The notes under the pieces were generated by a model. It saw nothing but the letters and a program-made list of their open reading frames with translations. It had not been told where the DNA came from and did not search any database. From contig NZ_JACDXU010000001.1 of the NCBI RefSeq assembly GCF_020539485.1, positions 806,001 through 870,000 of the forward strand: a stretch of DNA of 64,000 nucleotides, written 5' to 3'. Positions 50,038 to 61,794 of the stretch are shown one piece after another. A program made the translations under genes and the position numbers. Origin of the DNA: Fulverythrobacter ferritrahens. GTDB lineage: Bacteria; Pseudomonadota; Alphaproteobacteria; Sphingomonadales; Sphingomonadaceae. Position 1 is the stretch's first letter, and each line of letters begins with the position of its first letter.

Positions 50038-50951
50038 TTGACGCGCTTGGAGCGGATGCCGCGCTTTCTCAACTGATCGAGCACGCTGCCCTTGCCGGCA
50101 AGATGCCCGGCGCCCACCGCGATGAACACCGTTCCCGGCTTGCGCAGCCTGTCCTTGATCCAGCCCGACCAGATGACGTTGCGGTCAGTCAGCATGCGGC
50201 GGTTGAGCGCCGGATCGCCATCGGCCGAATTGATCAGCTGACCGAGGGAATCCGCGTCCCCATCCAGCCAGTCCTTCAGCATGGTGGTGAGATCTTCCTT
50301 TAGCCTCGGCGCGGTTTCCACCACTTGATTGAGATAGGCGATCTGCTGCGCCTCAGGCAGGCCAGCGAAGAGATCGACCTGGAAATCGACCGTTTCCAGC
50401 GCGCTGCGCCGGGCATTTTGCGGACGCTGGCCTTCCACGACTTCTTCCGCGCCCTTTTCGGGATCGAAACCGGCGCGCTTGGTCATCAGCACGGACAGCG
50501 TGAGCCCGGCGGCCCAGGGCTTGTAGCGATCGAACTGTTCGATGGGGATGCCCAGGGTGATCAGCAGTTCCTCGAACTTCTTGCGATCATCGGGCGAGAG
50601 CATTTCGCGCAGAATCTGTCCTTCCGGCAGGAAGGCGGTCTGCTGCATCAGTCCGGGCAGGCGCTGCGCATCTTGCGGGTCAAGTTCGGTGACGACTTCG
50701 TTCGAGGATCGCAGCGCGGTTTCTATCGGGCCGGAGAACCAGTCTACATCGCCTGGCAGGAAGTGAATCGTACCGAACAGATAGATGGTCGTATCCCGGT
50801 CGGATACTTCCCACAGGGCAGGGCCGCCCGAGGCGGATTGCTCCGCCGGTTCCGGAACGGGATACGGGCTTTCGGCCGCGGCAGCGGCGGAAAACTGCAG
50901 TGTAACAATCACTGCCGCAGATGCGATGATTCGCCGTATCCCCGTGATCAT
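50034..50951 (-). CDS. TraB/GumN family protein, exported
   Basis: 305 residues. Signal peptide (MITGIRRIIASAAVIVTLQF, cleavage near AAAAAE) but no lipobox cysteine, unlike its neighbour. The domain shows ALWEVSDRDTTIYLFGTIHF, the GxxH motif conserved in the TraB/GumN/TIKI group, and ends FIAVGAGHLAGKGSVLDQLR. Its stop overlaps the paralogue start by four bases. Probably periplasmic; function unknown. Confidence 0.85.
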   Translation of the reverse strand: MITGIRRIIASAAVIVTLQFSAAAAAESPYPVPEPAEQSASGGPALWEVSDRDTTIYLFGTIHFLPGDVDWFSGPIETALRSSNEVVTELDPQDAQRLPGLMQQTAFLPEGQILREMLSPDDRKKFEELLITLGIPIEQFDRYKPWAAGLTLSVLMTKRAGFDPEKGAEEVVEGQRPQNARRSALETVDFQVDLFAGLPEAQQIAYLNQVVETAPRLKEDLTTMLKDWLDGDADSLGQLINSADGDPALNRRMLTDRNVIWSGWIKDRLRKPGTVFIAVGAGHLAGKGSVLDQLRKRGIRSKRVN

Positions 50952-51080
50952 GCGAGCCTTGTCGCGATAAGCCGTGCAAAGAGCAAGTTACCCTGATGTT
51001 AAGCAAATGATTGATGCGGCGATGTGGCATAGGTGCAGCGCACCATTGACCGAGTAGGAGCCATCCGCCATGGGCCCGGC

Positions 51081-51992
51081 ATGAGCAGCACCACTTCTTC
51101 TGGGGAAGTTCTGAGCTTCCAGGACATGATCCTTGCCCTCCACAATTACTGGAGCGCGCAAGGCTGCCTTATTCTGCAACCCTATGACATGCGCATGGGC
51201 GCGGGCACGTTCCACCCTGCCACCACCCTGCGTGCGCTGGGGCCCGAGCCTTGGAATGCCGCCTTCGTGCAGCCTTCCCGCCGCCCGACCGACGGCCGCT
51301 ATGGCGAAAACCCCAACCGGTTGCAGCATTATTACCAGTATCAGGTGATCCTGAAACCGAGCCCGCCGGATTTGCAGGAGCTTTATCTCAAGAGCCTGGA
51401 AGTGATCGGCATCGATCCGCTCAAGCACGACATCCGCTTCGTTGAGGATGACTGGGAAAGCCCCACGCTGGGCGCCTGGGGCCTTGGCTGGGAAGTGTGG
51501 TGCGACGGGATGGAAGTTACCCAGTTCACCTATTTCCAGCAGATGGGCGGGTTTGACTGCAAGCCGGTGGCGGGCGAACTCACCTACGGGCTGGAGCGCC
51601 TCGCCATGTATATTCAAGGCGTGGACAATGTGTACGATCTGGCCTTCAACGGCCGGGGCGTGACTTATGGCGACGTGTTTCTCGAAAACGAGAAGCAGAT
51701 GTCCAAGTGGAACTTCGAAGTCGCCGATACCGAGGCGCTGTTCGATCTGTTCCGCAAGGCCGTGGCGGAGTGCAAGAACTGCCTCGCCAACGACGTGCCC
51801 ATTGCCGCCTATGAGCAGGCGATCGAGGCCAGCCACATCTTCAACCTCCTCCAGGCGCGCGGCGTGATCAGCGTGCAGGAGCGTGCAAGCTATATGGGCC
51901 AGGTCCGCGATCTCGCCCGCGGGAGCTGCGAAGCCTATATGGCCAAGGAAACCGAGCGGTGGGAAGCCAAGTTCCCGGGGTGGTCGGCATGA
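51081..51992 (+). CDS. glyQ: glycyl-tRNA synthetase, alpha subunit
   Basis: 303 residues. Class II synthetase catalytic chain: [19 protein letters not shown] near the start, and [18 protein letters not shown] (motif-rich), then [19 protein letters not shown] and [11 protein letters not shown]. It activates glycine with GlyS as partner. I use the ATG at 51081 ([12 protein letters not shown]); a GTG at 51033 is in frame but the extra 16 residues are not family-like. Its stop overlaps the glyS start (ATGA). Confidence 0.95.
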   Translation: MSSTTSSGEVLSFQDMILALHNYWSAQGCLILQPYDMRMGAGTFHPATTLRALGPEPWNAAFVQPSRRPTDGRYGENPNRLQHYYQYQVILKPSPPDLQELYLKSLEVIGIDPLKHDIRFVEDDWESPTLGAWGLGWEVWCDGMEVTQFTYFQQMGGFDCKPVAGELTYGLERLAMYIQGVDNVYDLAFNGRGVTYGDVFLENEKQMSKWNFEVADTEALFDLFRKAVAECKNCLANDVPIAAYEQAIEASHIFNLLQARGVISVQERASYMGQVRDLARGSCEAYMAKETERWEAKFPGWSA

Positions 51993-54184
51993 GCGATTTC
52001 CTGCTCGAACTGCGCTGCGAGGAAATTCCGGCGCGTATGCAGGCCGGCGCGCGCGCCGATCTGGAAAAGTTGTTCCGCGCCGAAATGTCGGCGGCGGGCG
52101 TCGCGCTTGGCGAAGTCACCGTTTGGTCCACGCCGCGCCGCCTTGCGCTCATCGCGCGGGACCTGCCGCAGGCGACCGAGGCCGTCAGCGAAGAGGAAAA
52201 AGGGCCGCCCGAAGGCGCGCCCGATCAGGCGATCGAAGGCTTCTGCCGCAAGAATGGCGTGACGCGCGACCAGCTTGAGCTGCGCGACGTGAAGGGCCGG
52301 GCGACCTATTTCGCCGTTCGCAACATCCCCGGCCGCGCCGTGAAGGATGTGCTGGCCGACGCGATCCCCGCGATCATCCGCGCCTTCCCATGGCCCAAGT
52401 CGATGCGCTGGGGTGCTGCCTCGCTCTCCACCGAAAGCCTGCGCTGGGTGCGTCCGCTTTCGGGCATCGTCGCTCTGTTCGACGGCGAAGTGGTGGAATG
52501 TGAAGTCGGCGACGTGGTTTCGGGACGCAAGACCAAGGGCCACCGCTTCCACTCCCATGGCGAGATCGAGATCGCCGGGGCGGACGATTATGCCCAACAC
52601 CTGCGTGTTCATCACGTAATCGTGGACCAGAGCGAGCGCGAGGATATCGTCCGCAAGGGCGCGAAGCATGTCGCGCATGAAGCTGGCCTCGTGCTGGTGG
52701 AAGACGAAGGGCTGGTGGTCGAAAACGCGGGTCTCACCGAATGGCCGGTGCCGCTGCTCGGCCGGTTTGACGAGGCCTTCCTCGAAGTGCCGCCCGAAGT
52801 GATCCAGCTCACTGCGCGCACCAACCAGAAATATTTCATCTGCCGCACGCATGACGGCAAGCTGGCCAATGCCTTCATCTGCACCGCCAATGTGGTGCCT
52901 GCCGATGGCGGTCTGGCTATCGTGGACGGCAACCGCAAGGTGCTGGCCGCACGCCTTTCCGACGCTCGCTTCTTCTGGCAGCAGGACAAGAAGGTTCCGC
53001 TGGCCAAGCAGGCCGAGAAGCTGGCCCGTATCACGTTCCATGAGAAGCTCGGCACCGTGGCCGACAAGGTGGAGCGGGTAGCGATGCTGGCGCGCTGGCT
53101 GGTTGAGGAAGGTATTGTCACCTCGTGCGCTCCTGCGAAGGCAGGAGCCCAAGGCGACGATGCGCAACCCGGCTCTGGCCCCCTGCCTTCGCAGGGGCTC
53201 ACAAAAGAAGAACTGGCCGATCTCGCCGAACAGGCCGCACGCCTTTGCAAGGCGGACCTCGTCACCGAAATGGTCGGTGAATTCCCTGAATTGCAAGGGC
53301 TTATGGGCGGTTATTACGCCCGTGAGGAAGGTTTGTCGGATGCCGTGGCCGACGCCATTCGTGACCATTACAAGCCGGTCGGGCAGGGCGATGAGGTTCC
53401 AACCGCTCCGGTGACGGTGGCGGTCAGCCTGGCGGACAAGCTGGATACGCTTCGCAGCTTCTTCTCAATCGATGAGAAGCCGACGGGATCGAAAGATCCG
53501 TTCGCCCTGCGCCGCGCTGCGTTGGGCATTATCCGTCTGATTCAGGCGAATGCCTTGCGCGTGAGCATTGGTGAGGGTGACTTGCTCGACTTCTTCGCGG
53601 ATCGCCTCAAGGTCCAGCAGCGCGAGGCGGGTGTTCGTCACGATCTGATCGATGCCGTGTTCGCTCTGGGCGGCGAGGACGATCTCGTCCGCCTGCTCGC
53701 CCGCGTCCATGCGCTCCAGTCCTTCATCGGCACGGAAGACGGCGCCAATCTGCTCGCCGGGTACAAGCGCGCGGCCAATATCCTCAAGAAGGAAGATTGG
53801 CAGGGCGTGGAAGGCGAAATCGCCCGTACTGGCGAGGAAGATCCGCTGGCCGAAGTTGACGACCCCGATCTGAAGGATGTGGTTGCGGCCAAGATGGAGC
53901 TGCGCCGCTCGAAAGAGCTTTCCTACACGCCCGAAATTGCGGAAAAGGCCCTGATCGACGCGCTCGATACGGCAGGGCCGCGCGCCTCCACCGCCATTGA
54001 AGCGGAAGACTTCGAAGGCGCCATGGCGGCCCTTGCAAGTTTGCGCGCACCGATCGACAAATTCTTTGACGAGGTGACGGTGAATGACGAGCAGCCCGAA
54101 AAGCGCAGCAGCAGGCTGGACCTGCTTGCCCGCTTCCGCGCTGCTGTGCACAAAGTGGCGGATTTCTCGAAGATCGAAGGGTAG
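51989..54184 (+). CDS. glyS: glycyl-tRNA synthetase, beta subunit, with an in-frame repeat insert
   Basis: 731 residues, starting [20 protein letters not shown]. The beta subunit binds tRNA-Gly and ends with a domain like the arginyl-tRNA anticodon-binding fold ([19 protein letters not shown]). Near residues 379-405 the chain holds a low-complexity segment ([18 protein letters not shown], then PLPSQGL) between conserved helices [13 protein letters not shown] and [17 protein letters not shown]. The DNA there is a palindromic repeat (see 53132-53195), so the segment is an insertion read in frame. The ATG overlaps glyQ. Confidence 0.96.
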   Translation: MSDFLLELRCEEIPARMQAGARADLEKLFRAEMSAAGVALGEVTVWSTPRRLALIARDLPQATEAVSEEEKGPPEGAPDQAIEGFCRKNGVTRDQLELRDVKGRATYFAVRNIPGRAVKDVLADAIPAIIRAFPWPKSMRWGAASLSTESLRWVRPLSGIVALFDGEVVECEVGDVVSGRKTKGHRFHSHGEIEIAGADDYAQHLRVHHVIVDQSEREDIVRKGAKHVAHEAGLVLVEDEGLVVENAGLTEWPVPLLGRFDEAFLEVPPEVIQLTARTNQKYFICRTHDGKLANAFICTANVVPADGGLAIVDGNRKVLAARLSDARFFWQQDKKVPLAKQAEKLARITFHEKLGTVADKVERVAMLARWLVEEGIVTSCAPAKAGAQGDDAQPGSGPLPSQGLTKEELADLAEQAARLCKADLVTEMVGEFPELQGLMGGYYAREEGLSDAVADAIRDHYKPVGQGDEVPTAPVTVAVSLADKLDTLRSFFSIDEKPTGSKDPFALRRAALGIIRLIQANALRVSIGEGDLLDFFADRLKVQQREAGVRHDLIDAVFALGGEDDLVRLLARVHALQSFIGTEDGANLLAGYKRAANILKKEDWQGVEGEIARTGEEDPLAEVDDPDLKDVVAAKMELRRSKELSYTPEIAEKALIDALDTAGPRASTAIEAEDFEGAMAALASLRAPIDKFFDEVTVNDEQPEKRSSRLDLLARFRAAVHKVADFSKIEG
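53132..53195 (+). repeat. palindromic repeat inserted in frame within glyS
   Basis: Inverted arms CCTGCGAAGGCAGG (53132-53145) and CCTGCCTTCGCAGG (53182-53195) match exactly over 14 bases, with further complementarity outward (GAGCCC/GGGCTC-like flanks). The segment is about 75 bases with flanks and keeps the glyS frame. The core is like the sphingomonad intergenic palindromes, and its right end (CAGGGGCTCAC) recurs in the hairpin after ppdK. Confidence 0.75.
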
Positions 54185-54244
54185 GGAATTTTCCCTCAGG
54201 ACAGTGTCAACATTGTCAACTTCGACAGACAACGGCGGAGTTAG

Positions 54245-56908
<2,664 letters not shown>

Positions 56909-56923
56909 GCGGTTCGAAGTATT

Positions 56924-56951
56924 GTGAGCCCCTGCGCCGACAGGGGCTCAC
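56924..56951. terminator. hairpin between convergent ppdK and the methyltransferase
   Basis: Perfect 11-base stem GTGAGCCCCTG/CAGGGGCTCAC with a 6-base loop. It lies 15 bases after ppdK and 2 bases before the convergent stop. The arms resemble part of the palindromic repeat inserted in glyS. Confidence 0.7.
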
Positions 56952-56953
56952 CT

Positions 56954-57703
56954 TTACAGACCCCACCCGCTGAGGGTGAGGATCTCGAAATGCTCGGTCG
57001 CGCGGTCTTCGCCACCCATGAACGCCTCTTGCGCCCGTCGCATAGCCGCGCGGGTGAGCCGGGGAGCTGGGGAGGCCAGTGCCTTGCCAAGCCCCTGCGC
57101 CCGCAGGTCCGCCAGCAGGCTGCCGAACGAGCCGAAGCGGACATCGAGGCCGCGGCTATCCACCACGGGCCGGGCAAAGCCGCAGCGCTGCAGCAACTGG
57201 CCGCCAGCTCGCACATCCACCATGGGATGCATCCGGGCGGCGGGCCGGTCCCCATCGGCGGCGAGCATCGCTGCGCGGAGCCGGGGCAGGCTGCCCGCGC
57301 CCATGAAGCTGGCGATCATCAACCCGCCGGGCGCCAGCGCCTCGCGGATATGGATCAGCGCACCGGGCAGGTCGTTCACAGTGTCGAGCGTACCAAGGCT
57401 GGCAATCAGGCCGAAACCGCCAGCGGGGAAGGGGGCTTCCTCGTCAAAGCCCTGTTCTGGCGAAACGGAGGTAACCGCGCAGCCCGTCGTGCCGAGCTGG
57501 CGGGCAAGATCGCCGGTATAATCCCCGATCACCAGCACGGATTGGGGTTCATGCCGCAGGAAGCCGATCCGCTCCACCACGTCCTCCACCATGTCGTCCA
57601 TCAGATAGCGCGCCGCGCCGACCCGCTGCTGGAGCGAGCGCATGCGGCGGCGCAGGGCAAGGCGGCGATGGGGGGCGAATATGGTGGGCGGGGCAGAACT
57701 CAT
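56954..57703 (-). CDS. SAM-dependent methyltransferase, BioC/NDUFAF5-like
   Basis: 249 residues. The start IFAPHRRLALRRRMRSLQQR and ARYLMDDMVEDVVERIGFL match the alphaproteobacterial homologues of BioC and of the mitochondrial NDUFAF5 assembly factor. A Rossmann SAM motif (SVLVIGDYTGDLARQL) and LGTLDTVNDLPGALIHIREAL follow. Since methyltransferase motif I here reads VIGDYTG rather than VLDLGCG, the exact activity is uncertain; NDUFAF5 acts as a hydroxylase of complex I. Divergent from comF by 50 bases. Confidence 0.78.
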   Translation of the reverse strand: MSSAPPTIFAPHRRLALRRRMRSLQQRVGAARYLMDDMVEDVVERIGFLRHEPQSVLVIGDYTGDLARQLGTTGCAVTSVSPEQGFDEEAPFPAGGFGLIASLGTLDTVNDLPGALIHIREALAPGGLMIASFMGAGSLPRLRAAMLAADGDRPAARMHPMVDVRAGGQLLQRCGFARPVVDSRGLDVRFGSFGSLLADLRAQGLGKALASPAPRLTRAAMRRAQEAFMGGEDRATEHFEILTLSGWGL

Positions 57704-57753
57704 CGGGTCCGTCCGTGCACTGCTTGCTCCTGTCGCGCAAGCAAGGCAGCATC

Positions 57754-58518
57754 ATGGGCGTGACTCTCCTGCGCCAATTTTCCACTTCGCTCGCCCCGCT
57801 GGTCGATTTCATCTTCCCGCCGCGTTGCCCCCTCTGCGGCGAGGGGCTGGCGGCGCAGACGGGCCTTTGCGCATCGTGCTGGAGCGAGCTGGCGATCCCG
57901 GGCCAGCCGGCCTGCGCCAGTTGCAGCCGCCCGTTCGGGGAAGGAAGCGTGGCCGATGGAGCCATCTGCGCGCCGTGCCTGGCTGCTCCACCGCGCCATG
58001 ACGGCATTGCTGCGGGCACCTTGTATAATGATGCTTCGCGCCGCTTGGTGCTGGCCTTCAAGCATGGTCGCCGCATTGCCCTCGCGCCGATGCTCGCCCG
58101 GCTGATCGCGGCGCGCCTTCCGGAGATGGATGAGGAGTGGCTGATTGTGCCGGTTCCGCTTCACCGCATGCGGCTGTGGCAGCGCGGCTTCAATCAGGCG
58201 GCGCTGCTTGGCCGGGAACTCGCGAAAGCGCGGGGCGGCAGGCTGGAAGTGGATATTCTCCGCCGTCGCAAGCGCACGCCCAAGCTGGGCGGATTGGGCA
58301 GGCAAGCGCGCGCGCGGGTCCTGCAGGGCGCCATTTCGGTCAACCCGGCGTGGCGCGCGCGCCTCAAAGGGGCGCAGGTGCTGCTCGTGGATGATGTGCT
58401 TACCAGCGGCGCCACAAGCGAAGCCTGCGTCACCGCGCTCAAGCGGGCCGGGGCCGAGCGCGTGGTGATTGCCTGTTTCGCGCGCGTTCTGGATGAAGCG
58501 CTGGATGCAACGCGCTGA
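57754..58518 (+). CDS. ComF family phosphoribosyltransferase-like protein
   Basis: 254 residues. N-terminal zinc-finger region with four CxxC-type pairs (PPRCPLCGEGL, CASCWSE, CASCSRPF, CAPCLAA) and a PRTase domain with VPVPLHRMRLWQRGFNQA and the PRPP loop VLLVDDVLTSGAT. ComF proteins help natural transformation in some bacteria, but the PRTase substrate is not known. I use the ATG at 57754; 13 codons upstream are open but not family-like. Confidence 0.9.
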   Translation: MGVTLLRQFSTSLAPLVDFIFPPRCPLCGEGLAAQTGLCASCWSELAIPGQPACASCSRPFGEGSVADGAICAPCLAAPPRHDGIAAGTLYNDASRRLVLAFKHGRRIALAPMLARLIAARLPEMDEEWLIVPVPLHRMRLWQRGFNQAALLGRELAKARGGRLEVDILRRRKRTPKLGGLGRQARARVLQGAISVNPAWRARLKGAQVLLVDDVLTSGATSEACVTALKRAGAERVVIACFARVLDEALDATR

Positions 58519-58532
58519 ACCCTGAAACGCAA

Positions 58533-58558
58533 GACGCCCGGAGTTTCCTCCGGGCGTC
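58533..58558 (+). terminator. hairpin after comF
   Basis: Perfect 11-base stem GACGCCCGGAG/CTCCGGGCGTC with a TTTC loop, 15 bases after the comF stop. No U-run follows. Confidence 0.6.
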
Positions 58559-58837
58559 CACGTGACGATTTTGAAGAGCGATGTTCCCGTGCCAGTGGCG
58601 GCACCAAGGCCAACGCCCAATCCCTCATTTTACCGACTGGCCCTTCGTCCAGGACCTTGCCGAGACCCCCTATTCCTTGGCGCCTGCTGCGACGCCGCCG
58701 GTTTGGCGGGCGGCTTCATTGAACCGCGAGCCGTTCATCCCATTGAAAGCTTCAATTCGGAAGCGGCAAGCCTGTGAAGCATGGATTTTGGCCGCGATCT
58801 GTGGTTATCGTGCAACAAGAAATTGCCCGTCAGTTGC
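58559..58837. other. gene-free stretch between comF and hisI
   Basis: About 280 bases. Plus-strand frames are out of codon character and lack ribosome sites. On the minus strand a 44-codon frame (58804-58670), with an internal ATG at 58738 that would give 22 residues, is open but has no ribosome site. I find no RNA or repeat here, and the hisI promoter should lie in this stretch. Confidence 0.45.
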
Positions 58838-59251
58838 ATGGCGCGCAAGAAAGAAAGGGATCAGATCATTTCCGGGAATGGACCAAGTGCCGCAGAACGC
58901 GAGGGCGGCTCTGCCTTTTTGCCCAAGTTCGATGCTGCCGGGCTGCTTACTGCCGTGGTTACCGACACGACCACGCGCGAGGTGTTGATGGTCGCCTTCA
59001 TGAATGAGGAAGCGCTAACCAAAACGCGTGAGACGGGCATCGCGCATTTCTATTCCCGCAGCCGGGGGCGGTTGTGGATGAAGGGCGAAACGAGCGGCCA
59101 TGTTCTGAAGGTGGAGGAAATTCTGGTTGATTGCGATCAGGACGCTCTCGTGATCCGCGCCACTCCTGCGGGTCCCGCCTGCCATACGGGGGCAGTCAGC
59201 TGCTTCTATCGCAAGCTCGACGGCGATCATCTATCCCGGCTTCCTGATTGA
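58838..59251 (+). CDS. hisI: phosphoribosyl-AMP cyclohydrolase
   Basis: Histidine step three; opens the purine ring of PR-AMP. 137 residues from the ATG at 58838 ([15 protein letters not shown]). The zinc sites are seen in [15 protein letters not shown] and [16 protein letters not shown], with [18 protein letters not shown] typical of HisI. The HisE domain is absent, so this is a stand-alone HisI. The N-terminal extension of about 25 residues is longer than usual; an ATG at 58781 would lengthen it further. Followed within 32 bases by the MerR/LiuR-like gene. Confidence 0.93.
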   Translation: MARKKERDQIISGNGPSAAEREGGSAFLPKFDAAGLLTAVVTDTTTREVLMVAFMNEEALTKTRETGIAHFYSRSRGRLWMKGETSGHVLKVEEILVDCDQDALVIRATPAGPACHTGAVSCFYRKLDGDHLSRLPD

Positions 59252-59276
59252 CGCTTACGTAAAGGGAATTTACGAT
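59248..59276 (+). promoter_or_regulatory. LiuR-type operator and promoter
   Basis: TTGACG (-35, 59248-59253) and TACGAT (-10, 59271-59276) are 17 bases apart. The spacer holds CTTACGTAAA and the dyad CGTAAA-N5-TTTACG (59258-59274). The arms resemble the LiuR motif TTGACGTTNACGTAAA. It lies 8 bases before the LiuR-like gene and overlaps the hisI stop. Confidence 0.6.
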
Positions 59277-59283
59277 AAGTGGC

Positions 59284-59763
59284 ATGCCTGCCGCTGCTAC
59301 CCGCAAAGCCGATTCCCCCGTATCCGCGAAGGAACATTCGGGTGCTCATCTCGAACGCCCCGATGCGGAGCGGCGGGAGAAGTTCTCGATCAGCGATCTG
59401 ACGCGTGAATTCGGGGTAACCGCACGCGCATTGCGTTTCTATGAGGATGAGGGGCTGATCGCCCCCTCTCGCGTGGGGTTGAACCGGATCTATTCCAGGC
59501 GTGACCGTGCACGGCTTGCCTGGATCATGCGGGCCAAGAATGTCGGATTCAGCCTGACAGAGATCCGCGAGATGATCGATCTCTACGATCTCAATGATGG
59601 CCGGGCGGAACAGCGCCGCGTGACGGTGCAGCGGTGCCGCGAAAAGATCGCAAAATTGAAGAAACAGAAGGCGGATATCGAGAGTTCGATCAAGGAACTC
59701 ACCGAATTCGTCACCCATATCGAGACGCTTGAACTGGAGCGTAAGGCCGCTTCAGCGAACTGA
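59284..59763 (+). CDS. MerR family regulator, LiuR-like
   Basis: 159 residues. The N-terminal 30-residue charged tail precedes the MerR winged HTH (FSISDLTREFGVTARALRFYEDEGL) and the IYSRRDRARLAWIMRAKNVG segment, then a dimer helix with LKKQKADIESSIKELTEFV. No C-terminal metal-binding cysteine pair, so not a metal sensor. LiuR regulators control branched-chain amino acid and acyl-CoA degradation, which fits the acyl-CoA dehydrogenase 32 bases downstream. The operator at 59248-59276 suggests autoregulation. Confidence 0.88.
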   Translation: MPAAATRKADSPVSAKEHSGAHLERPDAERREKFSISDLTREFGVTARALRFYEDEGLIAPSRVGLNRIYSRRDRARLAWIMRAKNVGFSLTEIREMIDLYDLNDGRAEQRRVTVQRCREKIAKLKKQKADIESSIKELTEFVTHIETLELERKAASAN

Positions 59764-59795
59764 GCGACCCTGAAGCTTCATCTTAGGAGAGACCA

Positions 59796-61601
59796 ATGCC
59801 GATCTACAAGGCGCCCACGCGCGACACGCGCTTCGTCATCAACGAACTGCTGGATCTGCAGAGCTACGGGAATATTCCAGGCTTTGAGGAAGCGACCCCG
59901 GACATGGTCGAGGCAATCATCGACGGTGTTGGCAAGTTCACTTCAGAGGTCATCCAGCCCCTCAATCAGACGGGCGACGATGAGGGCTGCATCCGCCATG
60001 AGGACGGATCGGTGACTACGCCGACCGGCTTCAAGGACGCCTATCGCCAATATTGCGAAGCAGGCTGGGGCACGCTTTCCCTGCCGGTGGAATATGGCGG
60101 ACAGGGATTGCCGCATGTGCTCGGCTTCGTGCTGGAAGAATATATGGCCACGGCGAACCACGCTTTTGCGATGTATCCCGGTCTTACCAACGGCGCGGTT
60201 TCCGCAATTCTCGCCACGGGTTCGCAAGAGCTGAAAGAAAAATACGTACACAAGATGGTGTCGGGCGAATGGCTTGGCACCATGAACCTGACCGAGCCGC
60301 ATTGCGGTACCGATCTCGGCCTGATCAAGACCAAGGCAGAGCCGCAGGCGGATGGCAGCTTCACCATCAGCGGGACCAAAATCTTCATCTCCGCCGGTGA
60401 GAACGATCTGGCCGAAAACATCATTCATCTGGTGCTGGCCAAGCTGCCCGGCGCTCCGGAAGGCTCGAAGGGCATCTCGTTGTTTATCGTGCCCAAGTTC
60501 CTGGTGAATGAGGATGGCTCTCTGGGCGAGCGCAACGCCGTTTCCTGCGGGTCGATCGAACACAAGATGGGCATCCACGGCAACGCCACCTGCGTGATGA
60601 ATTACGACGGCGCGAAGGGCTGGATTGTAGGTGAGGAGAACAAGGGCCTTGCAGCCATGTTCATCATGATGAACGCCGCGCGTCTGGGCGTCGGCGTGCA
60701 GGGCCTCGGTCAGGCGGAAGTAGCCTATCAGAACGCGGTGCAATATGCGCAGGATCGTCGTCAGGGGCGGGCAATCGCCGGCCGCGCCGATCCTTCCGCC
60801 AGCGCCGATCCGATCATCGTCCACCCCGATGTGCGCCGGATGCTGATGGACGCCAAGGCCTATAATGAAGGCATGCGTGCGCTGATCCTGTGGGGAGCGC
60901 TGCAGGTCGATCTCAGCCACAAGGCGCCTGAGGAAGCCGACAGGCTGGCCGCGGATGACATGATCAGCCTGCTGACTCCGGTCATCAAGGGCTATGGCAC
61001 CGATAAGGGTTTCGACATTGCCGTGAACATGCAGCAGGTCTTCGGTGGTCATGGTTATATCAAGGAATGGGGGATGGAGCAGTTCGTCCGCGATTCCCGC
61101 ATTGCCATGATCTATGAGGGTACCAATGGCGTGCAGGCAATGGACCTGTGCGGCCGCAAACTGGCGGCCAATGGCGGGCGGGCGATTCAGGCCTTCTTCA
61201 AGCTGGTGGATGATGAAGTCGCATCGGCCAAGGCTGATGCTCAGCTCGAACCCATCGCCTCGCGCCTTGAAAAGGCTGTGGGCGAGCAGAAGGCGGCGAC
61301 CATGTGGTTCATGCAGAACGCAATGGCCAATCCCAACCATCTGGGCGCGGGTGCCCATCATTACATGCACATCATGGGCGTTGTCGCACTTGGCCTGATG
61401 TGGCTGCGCATGGCAAAGGTTGCCGCAGCCAAACTGGCTGAGGGCGCTGATGACAAGGCATTTTATGAAGCGAAGCTGGTGACGGCTCGCTATTTTGCCG
61501 AACGCTTCACGCCGGATGCCGGTGCGTTGCGTCGCAAGATCGAAGCCGGTGCCGATGCGATGATGACGTTGAGCCCGGAACAGTTCGAAACGGCGGCCTG
61601 A
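59796..61601 (+). CDS. acyl-CoA dehydrogenase with C-terminal extension
   Basis: 601 residues, the long form with the extra C-terminal domain of the DmdC/3-methylmercaptopropionyl-CoA dehydrogenase group. FAD and acyl-CoA landmarks are MNLTEPHCGTDLGLIKTKA, FTISGTKIFISAGEND, the GNATCVMNYDGAKG loop, and the catalytic glutamate in AMIYEGTNGVQAMDLCGRKL. It has a good ribosome site (TTAGGAGAG) and follows the LiuR-like gene by 32 bases. A hydratase or thiolase partner is not in the window. The precise substrate is unknown. Confidence 0.92.
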   Translation: MPIYKAPTRDTRFVINELLDLQSYGNIPGFEEATPDMVEAIIDGVGKFTSEVIQPLNQTGDDEGCIRHEDGSVTTPTGFKDAYRQYCEAGWGTLSLPVEYGGQGLPHVLGFVLEEYMATANHAFAMYPGLTNGAVSAILATGSQELKEKYVHKMVSGEWLGTMNLTEPHCGTDLGLIKTKAEPQADGSFTISGTKIFISAGENDLAENIIHLVLAKLPGAPEGSKGISLFIVPKFLVNEDGSLGERNAVSCGSIEHKMGIHGNATCVMNYDGAKGWIVGEENKGLAAMFIMMNAARLGVGVQGLGQAEVAYQNAVQYAQDRRQGRAIAGRADPSASADPIIVHPDVRRMLMDAKAYNEGMRALILWGALQVDLSHKAPEEADRLAADDMISLLTPVIKGYGTDKGFDIAVNMQQVFGGHGYIKEWGMEQFVRDSRIAMIYEGTNGVQAMDLCGRKLAANGGRAIQAFFKLVDDEVASAKADAQLEPIASRLEKAVGEQKAATMWFMQNAMANPNHLGAGAHHYMHIMGVVALGLMWLRMAKVAAAKLAEGADDKAFYEAKLVTARYFAERFTPDAGALRRKIEAGADAMMTLSPEQFETAA

Positions 61602-61614
61602 TCCGCTCGATTCG

Positions 61615-61640
61615 CCCCCGGCGCGACAATGCGCCGGGGG
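61615..61640 (+). terminator. hairpin after the acyl-CoA dehydrogenase
   Basis: Perfect 10-base stem CCCCCGGCGC/GCGCCGGGGG with a 6-base loop, 13 bases after the stop. Only short T runs follow. Confidence 0.65.
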
Positions 61641-61794
61641 TGTAATTCCATGAAATGTATGCTGGCTGCGTTGAACAGCGCGGCTTTTTCACCTTGCCCG
61701 GCGGGAGTTTCCTGCCATCGCAAGGTGGTGGCGCAAAGGTGCCTCAGTTCAGATGTTGGATGCAGACAGGGGGTTGGCCGAAGAGGAACAACCA

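Noticed and set aside
58670-58804. 44-codon minus-strand frame between comF and hisI
   Set aside because: No start with a ribosome site; the internal ATG gives only 22 residues. Kept only as a note for the gene-free stretch.
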